From: Alcanivorax sp. REN37
GTDB lineage: Bacteria > Pseudomonadota > Gammaproteobacteria > Pseudomonadales > Alcanivoracaceae
Direction: 5' to 3'
DNA length: 64,000 bases
Assembly (NCBI RefSeq): GCF_041102775.1
Contig: NZ_JBGCUO010000001.1
Location: 372,001-436,000 of the forward strand
This document shows positions 35,098 through 45,002 of the stretch, piece after piece. The number at the start of each line of letters is the position of its first letter. Within the stretch, counting starts at the first letter, position 1. Position numbers and translations under genes: made by a program. The notes under the pieces are model-generated. The model saw nothing but the letters and a program-made list of their open reading frames with translations. It ran no database searches and was not told the origin of the DNA.

Positions 35098-37011
35098 ATG
35101 GCTAAGATCATCGGCATTGACCTCGGTACCACCAACTCCTGCGTGGCGGTGCTGGAAGGCGATAAAGTCAAAGTCATCGAGAACAGCGAAGGCGGTCGCA
35201 CCACGCCGTCGATCATCGCTTATACCGATGAAGAAACCCTGGTCGGCCAGGCGGCCAAACGTCAGGCCGTGACCAACCCGACCAATACCTTGTTCGCGGT
35301 GAAGCGTCTGATTGGCCGTCGCTTCACCGACGACGTGGTGCAGAAAGACATCGGCATGGTGCCCTACAAAATCACCCAAGCCGACAACGGCGACGCCTGG
35401 GTGGAGGTGAAGGGCGACAAGCTGGCACCGCCGCAGATCTCTGCGCAGGTGCTGATGAAAATGAAGAAAACCGCCGAAGATTACCTCGGTGAGAAAGTGA
35501 CCGAGGCGGTGGTCACGGTGCCGGCCTACTTCAACGACGCCCAGCGTCAGGCCACCAAAGACGCTGGCCGCATTGCCGGTCTTGATGTCAAACGCATCAT
35601 CAACGAGCCGACCGCGGCGGCCCTGGCCTACGGCCTGGACAAGAAAGGCGGCGAGCGCACCATCGCGGTGTATGACCTCGGTGGCGGTACCTTCGACGTG
35701 TCGATCATTGAAATCGCGGAAATCGACGGCGAGCACCAGTTCGAAGTGTTGGCCACCAACGGCGACACCTTCCTCGGTGGTGAGGACTTCGACTTGGCGC
35801 TGATCAACTTCCTCGCTGATGAGTTCAAGAAAGACACCGGCATCACCCTGAGCGGCGATCCGCTGGCGATGCAGCGCCTGAAGGAAGCGGCCGAAAAAGC
35901 CAAGATTGAACTGTCTTCCGGCGAGCACACCGAAGTGAACCTGCCTTACATCACCGCCGATGCCACCGGTCCCAAGCACTTGGTGGTGAAAGTGACCCGC
36001 GCCAAGCTGGAGTCGCTGGTGGAAGGTCTGGTGGCGCGCTCATTGGAGCCGTGCCGCACCGCGTTGGCGGATGCTGGCCTGAAACCGGCCGACATCACCG
36101 ACGTGATTCTGGTCGGTGGCCAGACCCGCATGCCGATGGTGCAGAAGCAGGTGGCAGAGTTCTTCGGCAAAGAGCCGCGCAAGGACGTGAACCCGGACGA
36201 AGCGGTGGCAATGGGCGCGGCGATTCAGGGTGCGGTGCTGTCTGGTGACGTCACCGACGTGCTGTTGCTGGATGTGACCCCGCTGACGCTGGGTATCGAA
36301 ACCATGGGCGGTGTGATGACGTCGATCATCGAGAAGAACACCACCATCCCGACTAAGGCATCGCAGGTGTTCTCCACCGCCGATGACAATCAGTCTGCTG
36401 TGACCGTTCATGTGCTGCAGGGCGAGCGCAAACAAGCGGCTCAGAACAAGTCGCTGGGCCAGTTCAACCTGGAAGGCATCCCCGCTGCCGCACGCGGCGT
36501 GCCGCAGATTGAAGTGACTTTTGATATCGACGCCAACGGTATTTTGCAGGTGAGCGCGAAGGACAAGGCCACCGGTAAGGAACAGTCGATCCAGATCAAG
36601 GCTTCTTCTGGTCTGAGCGACGAAGAAGTCGAGCAAATGGTGCGCGATGCCGAAACCCACGCCGACGAAGACAAGAAATTCGAAGAGCTGGTACAGGCCC
36701 GCAACCAAGGCGACCATCTGATCCACGCGACCCGCAAGACCCTCGAAGAGGCCGGCGACAAGGCCACCGACGAGGAGAAGGGCGCCATTAACCAAGCCAT
36801 CGAAGGTTTGGAAGCGGTGCTCAAGGGCAGCGACAAAGACGCCATCGAAAGCGCCACCAAAGCGCTGTCCGATGCCTCTGGCAGCCTGGCTCAGCGCCTT
36901 TACGCTGAAGCAGCTCAGCAGCAGCCGGGCGCGGAACCGGAAGGCGGCAACGCCGGCCAGGATGACGTGGTCGATGCCGAGTTCGAAGAAGTGAAAGACG
37001 ACAAGAAATAA
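35098..37011 (+). CDS. dnaK: Chaperone DnaK (Hsp70)
   Basis: 637-residue Hsp70. The nucleotide-binding domain shows [46 protein letters not shown] and [13 protein letters not shown]. The linker [16 protein letters not shown] and the substrate-binding domain follow, and the C-terminus ends in the [20 protein letters not shown]-like tail. ATG 35098 has an AAGGAGAG site; the frame is open 17 codons earlier without support. It works with GrpE and DnaJ encoded on either side. Confidence 0.98.
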   Translation: MAKIIGIDLGTTNSCVAVLEGDKVKVIENSEGGRTTPSIIAYTDEETLVGQAAKRQAVTNPTNTLFAVKRLIGRRFTDDVVQKDIGMVPYKITQADNGDAWVEVKGDKLAPPQISAQVLMKMKKTAEDYLGEKVTEAVVTVPAYFNDAQRQATKDAGRIAGLDVKRIINEPTAAALAYGLDKKGGERTIAVYDLGGGTFDVSIIEIAEIDGEHQFEVLATNGDTFLGGEDFDLALINFLADEFKKDTGITLSGDPLAMQRLKEAAEKAKIELSSGEHTEVNLPYITADATGPKHLVVKVTRAKLESLVEGLVARSLEPCRTALADAGLKPADITDVILVGGQTRMPMVQKQVAEFFGKEPRKDVNPDEAVAMGAAIQGAVLSGDVTDVLLLDVTPLTLGIETMGGVMTSIIEKNTTIPTKASQVFSTADDNQSAVTVHVLQGERKQAAQNKSLGQFNLEGIPAAARGVPQIEVTFDIDANGILQVSAKDKATGKEQSIQIKASSGLSDEEVEQMVRDAETHADEDKKFEELVQARNQGDHLIHATRKTLEEAGDKATDEEKGAINQAIEGLEAVLKGSDKDAIESATKALSDASGSLAQRLYAEAAQQQPGAEPEGGNAGQDDVVDAEFEEVKDDKK

Positions 37012-37035
37012 GTCGTCGTGGTTGCACCCACGCCA

Positions 37036-37062
37036 AGGACGCCGGGCTTTGCCCGGCGTCCT
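37036..37062 (+). terminator. Hairpin after dnaK
   Basis: AGGACGCCGGGC-TTT-GCCCGGCGTCCT, a 12-bp stem without a T run. It may attenuate or process the dnaK-dnaJ transcript rather than end it. Confidence 0.5.
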
Positions 37063-37154
37063 GCGTGACGGGCGCGACGATCGGGGAGCCTGGCTCCCGT
37101 GCCGGTAAAGTGCATTCGGGTTGACCTCCGGGTGCTTAGTGGAAGGCCAGAACC

Positions 37155-38285
37155 ATGTCAAAACGGGACTACTATGAAGTGCTCGGCGTGGCCAAAGACG
37201 CCGACGCCCAGGACATCAAAAAAGCCTACCGTCGGTTGGCCATGAAATATCACCCTGACCGCAACCAGGGCAACGCCGACGCTGAAGAGCAATTCAAAGA
37301 GGTCAAAGAGGCCTACGAAGTGCTGTCCGATGACGACAAGCGCGCGGCCTACGACCGCTTTGGGCACGACGGCGTCAACGCCCAGGGCGGCTTTGGCGGT
37401 GGTGGCGGTGCCGGTGGCGCCGGGTTCGGCGACATCTTTGGCGATATTTTTGGCGACATTTTTGGTGGCGGCGGTGGCGGCCGTCGGCGTGGCCCCGCTC
37501 GTGGCGCGGACCTGCGCTACACGCTGGAACTGACGCTGGAGCAGGCCGTCCGCGGCACCGAAGAAAAAATTCGCGTGCCGACCTGGACCAGCTGTGAACA
37601 GTGCAACGGCAGCGGCGCCCGCAACGGCGAAGCGCCGGTGACCTGTCAGACCTGTGGCGGCGTCGGCCAAGTGCGCATGCAGCAAGGGTTCTTCACCGTG
37701 CAGCAGGCGTGCCCGACCTGCCATGGCAGTGGCCAGACCATCAAGAATCCCTGTGGCGGCTGCCACGGCCAAGGCCGCGTGCAGACCACCAAAACGCTGT
37801 CCGTGAAGATCCCGGCCGGTGTCGATACCGGTGACCGCATCCGCTTGGCGGGTGAGGGCGAAGCCGGTGCCCACGGTGCGCCGTCCGGCGATCTGTACGT
37901 GCAGATTTCGGTGCGTGACCACGATATCTTCACCCGCGATGGCAATGACCTGTACTGCGAAGTGCCGGTGTCGTTTGTCGACGCCACATTGGGCGGCGAG
38001 TTGGAAGTGCCGACCCTGAATGGTCGTGTGAAGCTGAAAGTGCCGGCGGAAACTCAGACTGGGAAAATGTTCCGCCTGCGCGGCAAAGGCGTCACCTCGG
38101 TACGCGGCGGTGGCCCCGGCGACCTGCTGTGTCGGGTGGTGGTGGAAACGCCGGTGAGCTTGACCGGCGAGCAGAAAGACCTGTTGCGTCAGTTCCAAGA
38201 CTCGCTCACCAAGGGTGGCAAGCGTCACAACCCTCGCAACAGTAGCTGGTTCGAAGGCGTTAAACGCTTCTTCGACGGCCTCTGA
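37155..38285 (+). CDS. dnaJ: Chaperone DnaJ (Hsp40)
   Basis: 376-residue co-chaperone that delivers substrates to DnaK and triggers its ATPase. The J domain carries HPD ([10 protein letters not shown]). A Gly/Phe-rich linker contains a tandem [16 protein letters not shown]. Four zinc-finger repeats follow ([32 protein letters not shown]), then the client-binding C-terminal domain. The start ATG follows GGAAGG. A terminator lies just after the stop. Confidence 0.98.
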   Translation: MSKRDYYEVLGVAKDADAQDIKKAYRRLAMKYHPDRNQGNADAEEQFKEVKEAYEVLSDDDKRAAYDRFGHDGVNAQGGFGGGGGAGGAGFGDIFGDIFGDIFGGGGGGRRRGPARGADLRYTLELTLEQAVRGTEEKIRVPTWTSCEQCNGSGARNGEAPVTCQTCGGVGQVRMQQGFFTVQQACPTCHGSGQTIKNPCGGCHGQGRVQTTKTLSVKIPAGVDTGDRIRLAGEGEAGAHGAPSGDLYVQISVRDHDIFTRDGNDLYCEVPVSFVDATLGGELEVPTLNGRVKLKVPAETQTGKMFRLRGKGVTSVRGGGPGDLLCRVVVETPVSLTGEQKDLLRQFQDSLTKGGKRHNPRNSSWFEGVKRFFDGL

Positions 38286-38292
38286 CCTGACC

Positions 38293-38322
38293 CTGCGGAC
38301 GCCTCGGCGTCCGCAGTCTTTT
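38293..38322 (+). terminator. Terminator after dnaJ
   Basis: CTGCGGACGC-CTCG-GCGTCCGCAG followed by TCTTTT: a 10-bp GC stem with a short T run. Confidence 0.8.
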
Positions 38323-38409
38323 GCGCGCCTTTCCCGGCGTTGCGCCACTTTGCTACAGTGGCCGCACTTTGATCCCCGGCCCAGATCGGGCCCTGTACGG
38401 AATCCGAAC

Positions 38410-39315
38410 ATGCTGACCTTGCTGAGTGCCTACCGCGAACACGGCTGGCATGCGGTGGATGCTGCCACCTATGAACAGCTGTGGAACCAATACGGCGGCA
38501 GTGTGGCCACGCATCCGGAGTTCGTCGCGCGTCTGTCCGCGCTGGCGAAAGCGCCGGTGCGCTACTTGGCGTGCGGGCCGGCCGCTGCGCCCACCGGTGC
38601 GGTGGCGGTCTGGGGTCGCCACTTGGCGTTGTCGCGCAAGCTGCTCAAGCGCTGGAATAAGCGCGATTTGTTCGACCTCGGTAATGCCGAAATCATTCTG
38701 CCGATGGCCGCCGAGACACGCGTGGCATTGCGCCACCGCGGCCAGTTCCTCGGTGCGCCGCGCATCGAAGCCCTCACTGACGCACGTCCGCAAGCGGACG
38801 ATCTGGCGCTGGCCCGTGAGCCAGAGGAATACAGCCGTAAGTTCCGCTACAACCAGCGCCGCGAATGGCGCTTGCTGGAAGAGTCCGGCGGCGTGCTGAC
38901 GCCGGTGCAGGAGCTATCGCCGGCGCAATTGGCGGAAATTTACCGCGATTTGTTCCAGCGCCGCTGGGGGTTCGCTGCCGCCGGTGCGCCGCATTTGGAG
39001 CAGGTGTTCACGCTGCTGCGTGAGTGGATGGTGGGCTCAGTGATGTTCCGCGATGGCGCGCCGGTGGCGATTCAGATTCTGTACCGGGTGGAATCGCCGC
39101 AGTGGGTCAGCGTGGAATACATCAACGGCGGCGTGGATCCGGAGCAGAAGGACTTCAGCCCCGGCAGCGTACTCAGTTTCCTCAATACCCAGGCCGAGTG
39201 GGACTATGCCCGCAGTCAGGGCAAAGCGCTGCGCTATTCCTTCGGCCGCTTCGACCAAGAATACAAAGAGCGCTGGTGCCACCGGGTGCCGGCCTATGAG
39301 GTGGGCCGATGGTAG
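38410..39315 (+). CDS. mig-14: Mig-14 family GNAT-like protein
   Basis: 301-residue protein of the Mig-14 family, an acyltransferase-fold protein associated with resistance to cationic antimicrobial peptides. Visible family features are HPEFVARLSALAKAPVRYLA, the central YSRKFRYNQRREWRLLEE, LFQRRWGF, and the C-terminal ISVEYINGG-like VSVEYINGGVDP…SFGRFDQEYKERWC. ATG 38410 is the natural start; the frame is open into dnaJ without support. It overlaps the deacetylase gene by 7 bases. In Pseudomonas aeruginosa mig-14 is likewise followed by the PIG-L-type gene dnpA, so the pair is probably one unit acting on cell-envelope saccharides. Confidence 0.8.
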   Translation: MLTLLSAYREHGWHAVDAATYEQLWNQYGGSVATHPEFVARLSALAKAPVRYLACGPAAAPTGAVAVWGRHLALSRKLLKRWNKRDLFDLGNAEIILPMAAETRVALRHRGQFLGAPRIEALTDARPQADDLALAREPEEYSRKFRYNQRREWRLLEESGGVLTPVQELSPAQLAEIYRDLFQRRWGFAAAGAPHLEQVFTLLREWMVGSVMFRDGAPVAIQILYRVESPQWVSVEYINGGVDPEQKDFSPGSVLSFLNTQAEWDYARSQGKALRYSFGRFDQEYKERWCHRVPAYEVGRW

Positions 39316-40730
39316 TGTCGCGCAAGCAGGCGCTGCTGGCCCGACACCGTCGCCGCAAGCGGCTACTACTGTACAGCGCACTACTTGTGTTGGTGGCGGT
39401 GGGTCTCAGTGCCGGGCCCTGGTGGGCGGTGCTGGGCTTGCTGCTGCTGTGGGTGGCCCATGAAGCGTGGTTGGCGGATCACCTGTTCTATGCACCGGAC
39501 AGCGATTACCGCTATGACTTTCCGGCCTCGGCCTGGCGTGCGGACGCGGTATTGGAGCACGGTCGCTTGCGGCTCACCGGCGCGCTGCCAGACGACATCA
39601 ACACCCTGTTCTTGGCCGTGACTGTCACCGGCCGTGGTCTGGGGCGGTTGCGGGAGCCGGCGGTGCTGGTCGGCAGCGATGATGTACAGGCGTTCGAGCG
39701 CGGTGCCGCCGGGCGCCGCTACCTCAACCTGTCCGCCCATTTGCCGGCGCTGCGCGGTGACGGCTTGGCGTTGCGCGGTCGACACCTGCGCCTGCAAGGG
39801 CCGTTCGAGCTGATCGGTTTTGCCGAAGCAGATTGCAGCCAGCAACCGCTGATGATTCTTGCCCCGCATGCTGATGACGCCGAGCTGGCCGCGTTTGGGC
39901 TGTACCAGCGCGCGGCGGCGGCCACGCTGGTGACCTTGACCCAAGGCGAAATCGAGGCCGGTGATTTTCAGCGCCTCGGGCTGTCACCAGCACAGGCCGC
40001 GATCTTAAAAGGCCGACTGCGCAGCTGGGACAGCCTCGCCATCCCACTGTGGGGTGGGGTGCCGGCGGCGCGCTGCTGGCAGCTGGGTTATTACTGCCTG
40101 CAGCTGCCGGCGATGGCCGCTGCTCCGGACCAGCCGCAGGGCTCGCGTGAGTCCGGTGAGTGCGATATCCGCAGCGTGCGCCGGCACAATCCGGCGGCGC
40201 TCCCCGGCGACCAAGATGGCGCTCCCACCTGGCGCAACTTGGTGGCGGATTTGGCGGCACTGATTGAGCGTGAGCGCCCGCATACCGTGGTGACGCCCCA
40301 CCCGGAGCTAGACCCACATCCGGATCACATCTTCACCACGCGTGCGTTGGAAGAGGCGCTGGCCAACACCGCATGGCAGCCGCAGCAATGGCTGCTGTAT
40401 GCCAACCACCTGCATGACAATGACCGCTGGCCAATGGGCCCGGCCGGTGCCAGCGTACCGCTGCCGCCAGCGCTGGAGCCCCTGCCGGCGGACCCGCTTT
40501 GGAGTCCGGGGCTGTCGGCGGCGGCGCAGTGCGACAAGGCAATGGCGCTGCGCATGCAGCACGATCTGCAAACACCGCTGTCAGCCAAGATCCGGCTGCG
40601 GCGGGCCATTCAGAGACGGCTCACCGGGCGACAGTGGCCGCTCAGCGGTGAGGACGAGTTCTTCCGCAAGGCGGTACGGCGCCAAGAACTGTTCTGGGTA
40701 CGGCGTTGGCGCGGACGCGCCGAGGAATGA
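39309..40730 (+). CDS. dnpA: PIG-L family N-deacetylase (DnpA-like)
   Basis: 473-residue protein with one or two N-terminal membrane helices (residues 20-50), a beta-rich region, and a PIG-L (LmbE) zinc deacetylase domain. The metal site is in LAPHADDAELAAFG (the AHPDD motif) and HPELDPHPDHIFTT. PIG-L enzymes remove N-acetyl groups from GlcNAc-type sugars; the P. aeruginosa relative, encoded next to mig-14, is linked to antibiotic tolerance and lipopolysaccharide. The true substrate here is unknown. The start overlaps the mig-14 stop, implying translational coupling. Confidence 0.78.
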   Translation: MVVSRKQALLARHRRRKRLLLYSALLVLVAVGLSAGPWWAVLGLLLLWVAHEAWLADHLFYAPDSDYRYDFPASAWRADAVLEHGRLRLTGALPDDINTLFLAVTVTGRGLGRLREPAVLVGSDDVQAFERGAAGRRYLNLSAHLPALRGDGLALRGRHLRLQGPFELIGFAEADCSQQPLMILAPHADDAELAAFGLYQRAAAATLVTLTQGEIEAGDFQRLGLSPAQAAILKGRLRSWDSLAIPLWGGVPAARCWQLGYYCLQLPAMAAAPDQPQGSRESGECDIRSVRRHNPAALPGDQDGAPTWRNLVADLAALIERERPHTVVTPHPELDPHPDHIFTTRALEEALANTAWQPQQWLLYANHLHDNDRWPMGPAGASVPLPPALEPLPADPLWSPGLSAAAQCDKAMALRMQHDLQTPLSAKIRLRRAIQRRLTGRQWPLSGEDEFFRKAVRRQELFWVRRWRGRAEE

Positions 40731-40732
40731 GC

Positions 40733-40758
40733 GACTGCCCGCCGGTCGGCGGGCAGTC
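40733..40758. terminator. Hairpin between dnpA and the DUF3617 gene
   Basis: GACTGCCCGCC-GGTC-GGCGGGCAGTC, an 11-bp stem between convergent genes, without a strong T run. Confidence 0.65.
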
Positions 40759-40766
40759 CAGCAGGA

Positions 40767-41363
40767 TCAGTTGAGCGCCGGCACGCCGGCACAGTCCTGC
40801 TGCACGAAGCGAGAATTCACCGCGATGCGGTACTGACGCAGACCGCTGGAGGCGCCCGGCATGCCCAGCGCTTCCAAACGCACTTCGCCCTTGCCTTGCA
40901 GCACGGTGTTCACCGAGCGGTCGTCGGGCATGTTCAGGGTCCCGTCGAGCTGGCCTTTAAAGCCGCTCTGGCCATCACACTGACCGGTGACCTTGAGCGT
41001 GGCGCCGTTGCGCCCGGCGGAGGTGAAGGTGCAGCCGTCCATTTCCGATTCGAATTCTTCCAGCCAGTATTCCACCGTGTTGGCGTTGGCAACGTTGTCC
41101 TTGGTCAGACACACGCGCGGCGCTTGGCCCTGCTCGCCAAGTGCGGCGGACAGGGCAGCTTGCTGTTCCGGAGGCAGGTATTGCAGCAGCTGCTCACGGG
41201 CACCGCGCAGCGCTTCCAGCGGATCGAACGGCACGCCATCGACACTCATGTCCACCGTCGCTTCCCAGAGTCCGGCGCGGGGCGTGTGCGGCAGGCGGTC
41301 GTCGGCGAAAGCTGGCGCTGCGAGGACGCTGGTCAGCAGCAGGGGGGCGAGCAGGTGCTTCAT
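40767..41363 (-). CDS. DUF3617 family secreted protein
   Basis: 198-residue protein with a cleavable signal peptide (MKHLLAPLLLTSVLAAPAFAD), so it is periplasmic. The mature part begins PRAGLWEATVDMSVDG, the typical G-x-W-E opening of DUF3617, and contains four Cys (VCLTKDN, DGCTF, GQCDGQ, QQDCAG) likely to form disulfides. Function is unknown. ATG 41363 precedes the signal peptide; the frame is open further upstream. It is convergent with dnpA and divergent from the antiporter operon. Confidence 0.75.
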   Translation of the reverse strand: MKHLLAPLLLTSVLAAPAFADDRLPHTPRAGLWEATVDMSVDGVPFDPLEALRGAREQLLQYLPPEQQAALSAALGEQGQAPRVCLTKDNVANANTVEYWLEEFESEMDGCTFTSAGRNGATLKVTGQCDGQSGFKGQLDGTLNMPDDRSVNTVLQGKGEVRLEALGMPGASSGLRQYRIAVNSRFVQQDCAGVPALN

Positions 41364-41772
41364 GCGGGAGTCCTTATGTGGGCGCAGCGGCATCAGAGCC
41401 GGCTGCAACATCGGTTGCGCGAGTTATAGCACGGCGTTGCGCGGTTGCCATGACTGCGTTGCGGTGAACGCGAACGGGGTCGGCAAGCTGTGGTTTTTTA
41501 ACTGTTTTTTCTCCCGGCTCTTTATCTGGAGCGGGGTTTTCCGTTACATTCACCCGATCTTTTTGGGCGCGCCGGTTTTGCGAGCCCGCTTTTGCAACCG
41601 TCAGTTCTCCATTCGCATCTGCTTCTGCCAGCCCCGCCAATGGGTGCGGCGAAGCGCCCTGGAGAGGGTTCCAGGGACAGCGTACACACGCTGAAATCTG
41701 TCGTGGTCGGTGGTCCGAGCTGCCGGGCGGGACGGCTGAAATGCCGGAGAGCGCTCCGACTGAGTGTGCCGC
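41364..41772. other. Divergent intergenic region before the antiporter operon
   Basis: No gene is supported. The middle (41490-41560) is T-rich (TTTTTTAACTGTTTTTT) and may hold the promoter of the antiporter operon, but I cannot place -35 and -10 boxes with confidence. No terminator or riboswitch-like structure is evident. Confidence 0.4.
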
Positions 41773-44676
41773 ATGTCGTTGATCCTGATCGTATTGCTGC
41801 CTTTTTTGGGCAGTCTGGTGGCCGCCTGCCTGCCGACCAACGCGCGTAACTTCGAAGCGTGGTGGGCGGGCTTGGTGGCGCTTGGCTGCCTCGCGCTGAA
41901 TATCTCCTTGTACCCGGCCATGGCCGATGCCGAGGGACCGCTGCGCGCGGTGGTGTCGTGGTGGCCGGAGATCGGGCTGGAGCTGATCTTCCGCATGGAC
42001 GGCCTGGCCTGGCTGTTCTCGACGCTGGTATCAGGTATCGCGGTGCTGGTGGTGGTGTATGCCCGCTACTACCTTGATCCAGCCGATCCGGTGGCGCGTT
42101 TCTTCTCGTTCTTGCTGGCGTTCATGGGCGCCATGCTCGGCGTGGTGTTGTCCGGCAACCTGATTCAGCTGGCGCTGTTTTGGGAGCTGACCAGCCTCAC
42201 CTCGTTCATGTTGATTGCCTACTGGTACCACCGCGCGGATGCGCGCCGTGGTGCACGCATGTCATTCACAGTGACGGCCACCGGTGGCTTGTGTCTGCTG
42301 GTGGGGCTGGTAATGCTCGGTCGCATGGCCGGCAGCTACGATTTGGATGTGGTGCTGGCGCGCGGTGATCTGATCAAGGCGCACGATTGGTATCTGCCGA
42401 CCTTGGTGCTGGTGGCCTTGGGAGCGCTGACCAAGAGCGCGCAGTTCCCGTTCCACTTCTGGCTGCCACGGGCGATGGCGGCGCCGACCCCGGTGTCGGC
42501 ATTCCTGCACTCGGCGACCATGGTGAAAGCTGGCGTGTTCCTGCTGATGCGGCTGTGGCCGGTGTTGGCCGGCACCGAGGAATGGGTGTGGCTGATCGGC
42601 GGTGCGGGTTTGATCACGCTGTTGCTTGGTGCCTTCCTCGCGATTTTCCAGCAGGACCTGAAAGGGCTGCTGGCGTACTCGACCATTTCTCACCTCGGCT
42701 TGATTACTTTGCTGCTCGGCATGGGCAGTCCGCTGGGGTTGGTGGCGGCGGTGTTCCATACCCTCAACCACGCCACCTTCAAGGCGTCGCTGTTCATGTC
42801 GGCAGGCATCATCGACCACGAAACCGGCACCCGTGACCTGCGTGTGCTCGGCGGCCTGCGTCAACTGATGCCGGTCACCGCCACGTTGGCGATGGTGGCG
42901 GCGGCGGCGATGGCGGGGGTGCCGCTGTTGAACGGTTTCCTGTCAAAAGAAATGTTCTTCGCCGAAACCGTGGATTGGGCCAGCCACTGGCCACTGCCGC
43001 TGGCGGCGACACTGGCCGGTTTGTTCAGCGTGACCTATTCGCTGCGCTTCATCGTCGAAGTGTTCTTCCGCAAGCGGCACCCGGAGCTGCCCAAAACGCC
43101 CCACGAGCCGCCCTACTGGATGCGCTTCCCGGTCGAGCTGCTGGTGCTGATGTGCTTGCTGGTGGGTATGCTGCCGGCCTTCACCGTCGGCCCGTTCCTG
43201 CACCACGCGGTGACGGCGGTGCTCGGCAGCCAAGCGCCGACCTACAGCCTGTCGCTGTGGCACGGCATCAACCCCGCGCTGGTCATGAGTTGTGTAGCCT
43301 TGGTCGGCGGTGTGCTGCTGTACACCGCCATGGAACTGCGTCGGCCACTGGGGCAGCGGCCCCACGAGCCGCTGCTGCATCGCTTCGATGGCCAGCGCTT
43401 GTTTGAACAGATCCTGTGGGGGCTGACCAGCTTGGCCGGGCGCCTCAGTGGCCGCCTCAGCCGTGCTGGCCTGCAGGCGCAGTTGCGGGCATTGGTGATC
43501 GTGGTGCTGATCGCGGCGGTGTTGCCGTCGCTGCGCGGATTGGTGGAAGTGCGTGAGCCCTCGGCGCCAATCGATCCTCTGTTTGCAGTGCTGTGGCTGA
43601 TCGGCGCCATCTGTGCGCTGGCCACCGCCTGGATGGCCAAGTACCACCGGCTGGCGGCGTTGGCGCTGCTGGGCGGCACAGGGCTGGTGGTGTGCATGAC
43701 CTTCATGTGGTTCTCGGCGCCGGACCTGGCGCTGACGCAGTTGGTGGTGGAGGTGGTGACCACGGTGCTGATTCTGCTTGGCCTGCGCTGGCTGCCACGG
43801 CGCTTGCCGCCGTCGGTATTCGGTTTGCGGCCATCGCTGCGTGACCGCTTGCGGCGCGGGCGGGATCTGATCATTGCACTGGTAGCCGGTAGCGGCATGG
43901 CGCTGCTCGCCTATTTGGTATTGGTGCGCCCGGACCCGGAAAGCATCGCCCGCTTCTTCTTGGAACGCGCGTTACCGGAAGGCGGCGGCACCAACGTGGT
44001 CAACGTGATTCTGGTGGATTTCCGCGGTTTCGATACCTTCGGCGAAATCACCGTGCTGGGCATTGTGGCGCTCACCGTCTATGCGCTGCTGCGCCGTTTC
44101 CGCCCGGCCCAAGAAAGCCTACTGCTGCCGCAGCAAGCCAATGATCCGCCGGACCTGACTCCAGAAGAAATGGCCGAGCACGGCCCGTTGCTGGTGCCGG
44201 GGCTGTTCATGCGGGCGCTGATGCCGGTGTTGATGGTGGTGGCGGTGTACCTGCTGATGCGCGGCCACAACCTGCCCGGTGGCGGCTTTGTGGCCGGCTT
44301 GACCATGTCGGTGGCGATCATCCTGCAATACATGGTCGGTGGCACCCGCTGGGTAGAAGCCAACCTGCCGATCCGCCCGCACCGCTGGGTACGTACTGGA
44401 TTGCTGCTGGCCGGTGTCACGGGCCTCGGTTCTTGGGTACTGGGTTACCCGTTCCTGACCAGTTACTCGCCGCATCCGGTGCTGCCGATCCTCGGAGAAG
44501 TGCCGTTGCCCAGTGCGTTCTGGTTCGACCTTGGTGTGTTCTCGCTGGTGGTTGGCGCCACCGTATTGATGCTGATCGCGCTCGGTCACCAGTCGGTGCG
44601 TGGCCACCGTGGCGTGATCAAGCAGCAGCAAGTGGAACAGCAAAGTGAGCAGCGGGGGGCGATCCGATGGAACTGA
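41773..44676 (+). CDS. mrpA: Na+/H+ (or K+/H+) antiporter subunit A, fused A-B type
   Basis: 967-residue Mrp/Pha-type subunit A, related to NuoL. The N-terminal two thirds contain the proton-channel helices with GALTKSAQFPFHFWLPRAM, SAFLHSATMVKAG and STISHLGL. The C-terminal third holds the MrpB-like domain (VNVILVDFRGFDTFGEITVL and LMRGHNLPGGGFVAGL), so a separate mrpB is not needed. ATG 41773 has a weak ribosome site; GTG 41764 is possible. It overlaps subunit C by 10 bases. Product is part of a multi-subunit inner-membrane antiporter giving salt and alkali tolerance. Confidence 0.93.
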   Translation: MSLILIVLLPFLGSLVAACLPTNARNFEAWWAGLVALGCLALNISLYPAMADAEGPLRAVVSWWPEIGLELIFRMDGLAWLFSTLVSGIAVLVVVYARYYLDPADPVARFFSFLLAFMGAMLGVVLSGNLIQLALFWELTSLTSFMLIAYWYHRADARRGARMSFTVTATGGLCLLVGLVMLGRMAGSYDLDVVLARGDLIKAHDWYLPTLVLVALGALTKSAQFPFHFWLPRAMAAPTPVSAFLHSATMVKAGVFLLMRLWPVLAGTEEWVWLIGGAGLITLLLGAFLAIFQQDLKGLLAYSTISHLGLITLLLGMGSPLGLVAAVFHTLNHATFKASLFMSAGIIDHETGTRDLRVLGGLRQLMPVTATLAMVAAAAMAGVPLLNGFLSKEMFFAETVDWASHWPLPLAATLAGLFSVTYSLRFIVEVFFRKRHPELPKTPHEPPYWMRFPVELLVLMCLLVGMLPAFTVGPFLHHAVTAVLGSQAPTYSLSLWHGINPALVMSCVALVGGVLLYTAMELRRPLGQRPHEPLLHRFDGQRLFEQILWGLTSLAGRLSGRLSRAGLQAQLRALVIVVLIAAVLPSLRGLVEVREPSAPIDPLFAVLWLIGAICALATAWMAKYHRLAALALLGGTGLVVCMTFMWFSAPDLALTQLVVEVVTTVLILLGLRWLPRRLPPSVFGLRPSLRDRLRRGRDLIIALVAGSGMALLAYLVLVRPDPESIARFFLERALPEGGGTNVVNVILVDFRGFDTFGEITVLGIVALTVYALLRRFRPAQESLLLPQQANDPPDLTPEEMAEHGPLLVPGLFMRALMPVLMVVAVYLLMRGHNLPGGGFVAGLTMSVAIILQYMVGGTRWVEANLPIRPHRWVRTGLLLAGVTGLGSWVLGYPFLTSYSPHPVLPILGEVPLPSAFWFDLGVFSLVVGATVLMLIALGHQSVRGHRGVIKQQQVEQQSEQRGAIRWN

Positions 44677-45002
44677 TATTGGCGATTGCCATCGGTGTGC
44701 TCAGCGGCGCCGGTGTGTACCTGCTGCTACGGCCGCGGACCTTCCAGGTAATCATGGGCCTGTCGCTGCTGTCCTATGCGGTGAACCTGTTCATCTTTGC
44801 CATGGGCGGCCTCAACCGCCATCTGTCGCCGGTGATCACTGAGGCCGGCGGTCCCTATGCCGATCCGGTGCCGCAGGCGTTGGTGTTGACCGCCATCGTG
44901 ATCGGCTTTGCCATGACCGCCCTGTTCTTGGTGGTGCTGCTGGCCGCGCGCGGCCTTACCGGTACTGACCATGTGGACGGCAAAGAGGAGGACAGCGAAT
45001 GA
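44667..45002 (+). CDS. mrpC: Antiporter subunit C (NuoK-like)
   Basis: 111-residue membrane protein with three helices, related to NuoK: MELILAIAIGVLSGAGVYLL, RTFQVIMGLSLLSYAVNLFI, and the conserved DPVPQALVLTAIVIGFAMTA. It overlaps subunit A by 10 bases and subunit D by 4, so the operon is tightly coupled. Confidence 0.93.
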   Translation: MELILAIAIGVLSGAGVYLLLRPRTFQVIMGLSLLSYAVNLFIFAMGGLNRHLSPVITEAGGPYADPVPQALVLTAIVIGFAMTALFLVVLLAARGLTGTDHVDGKEEDSE

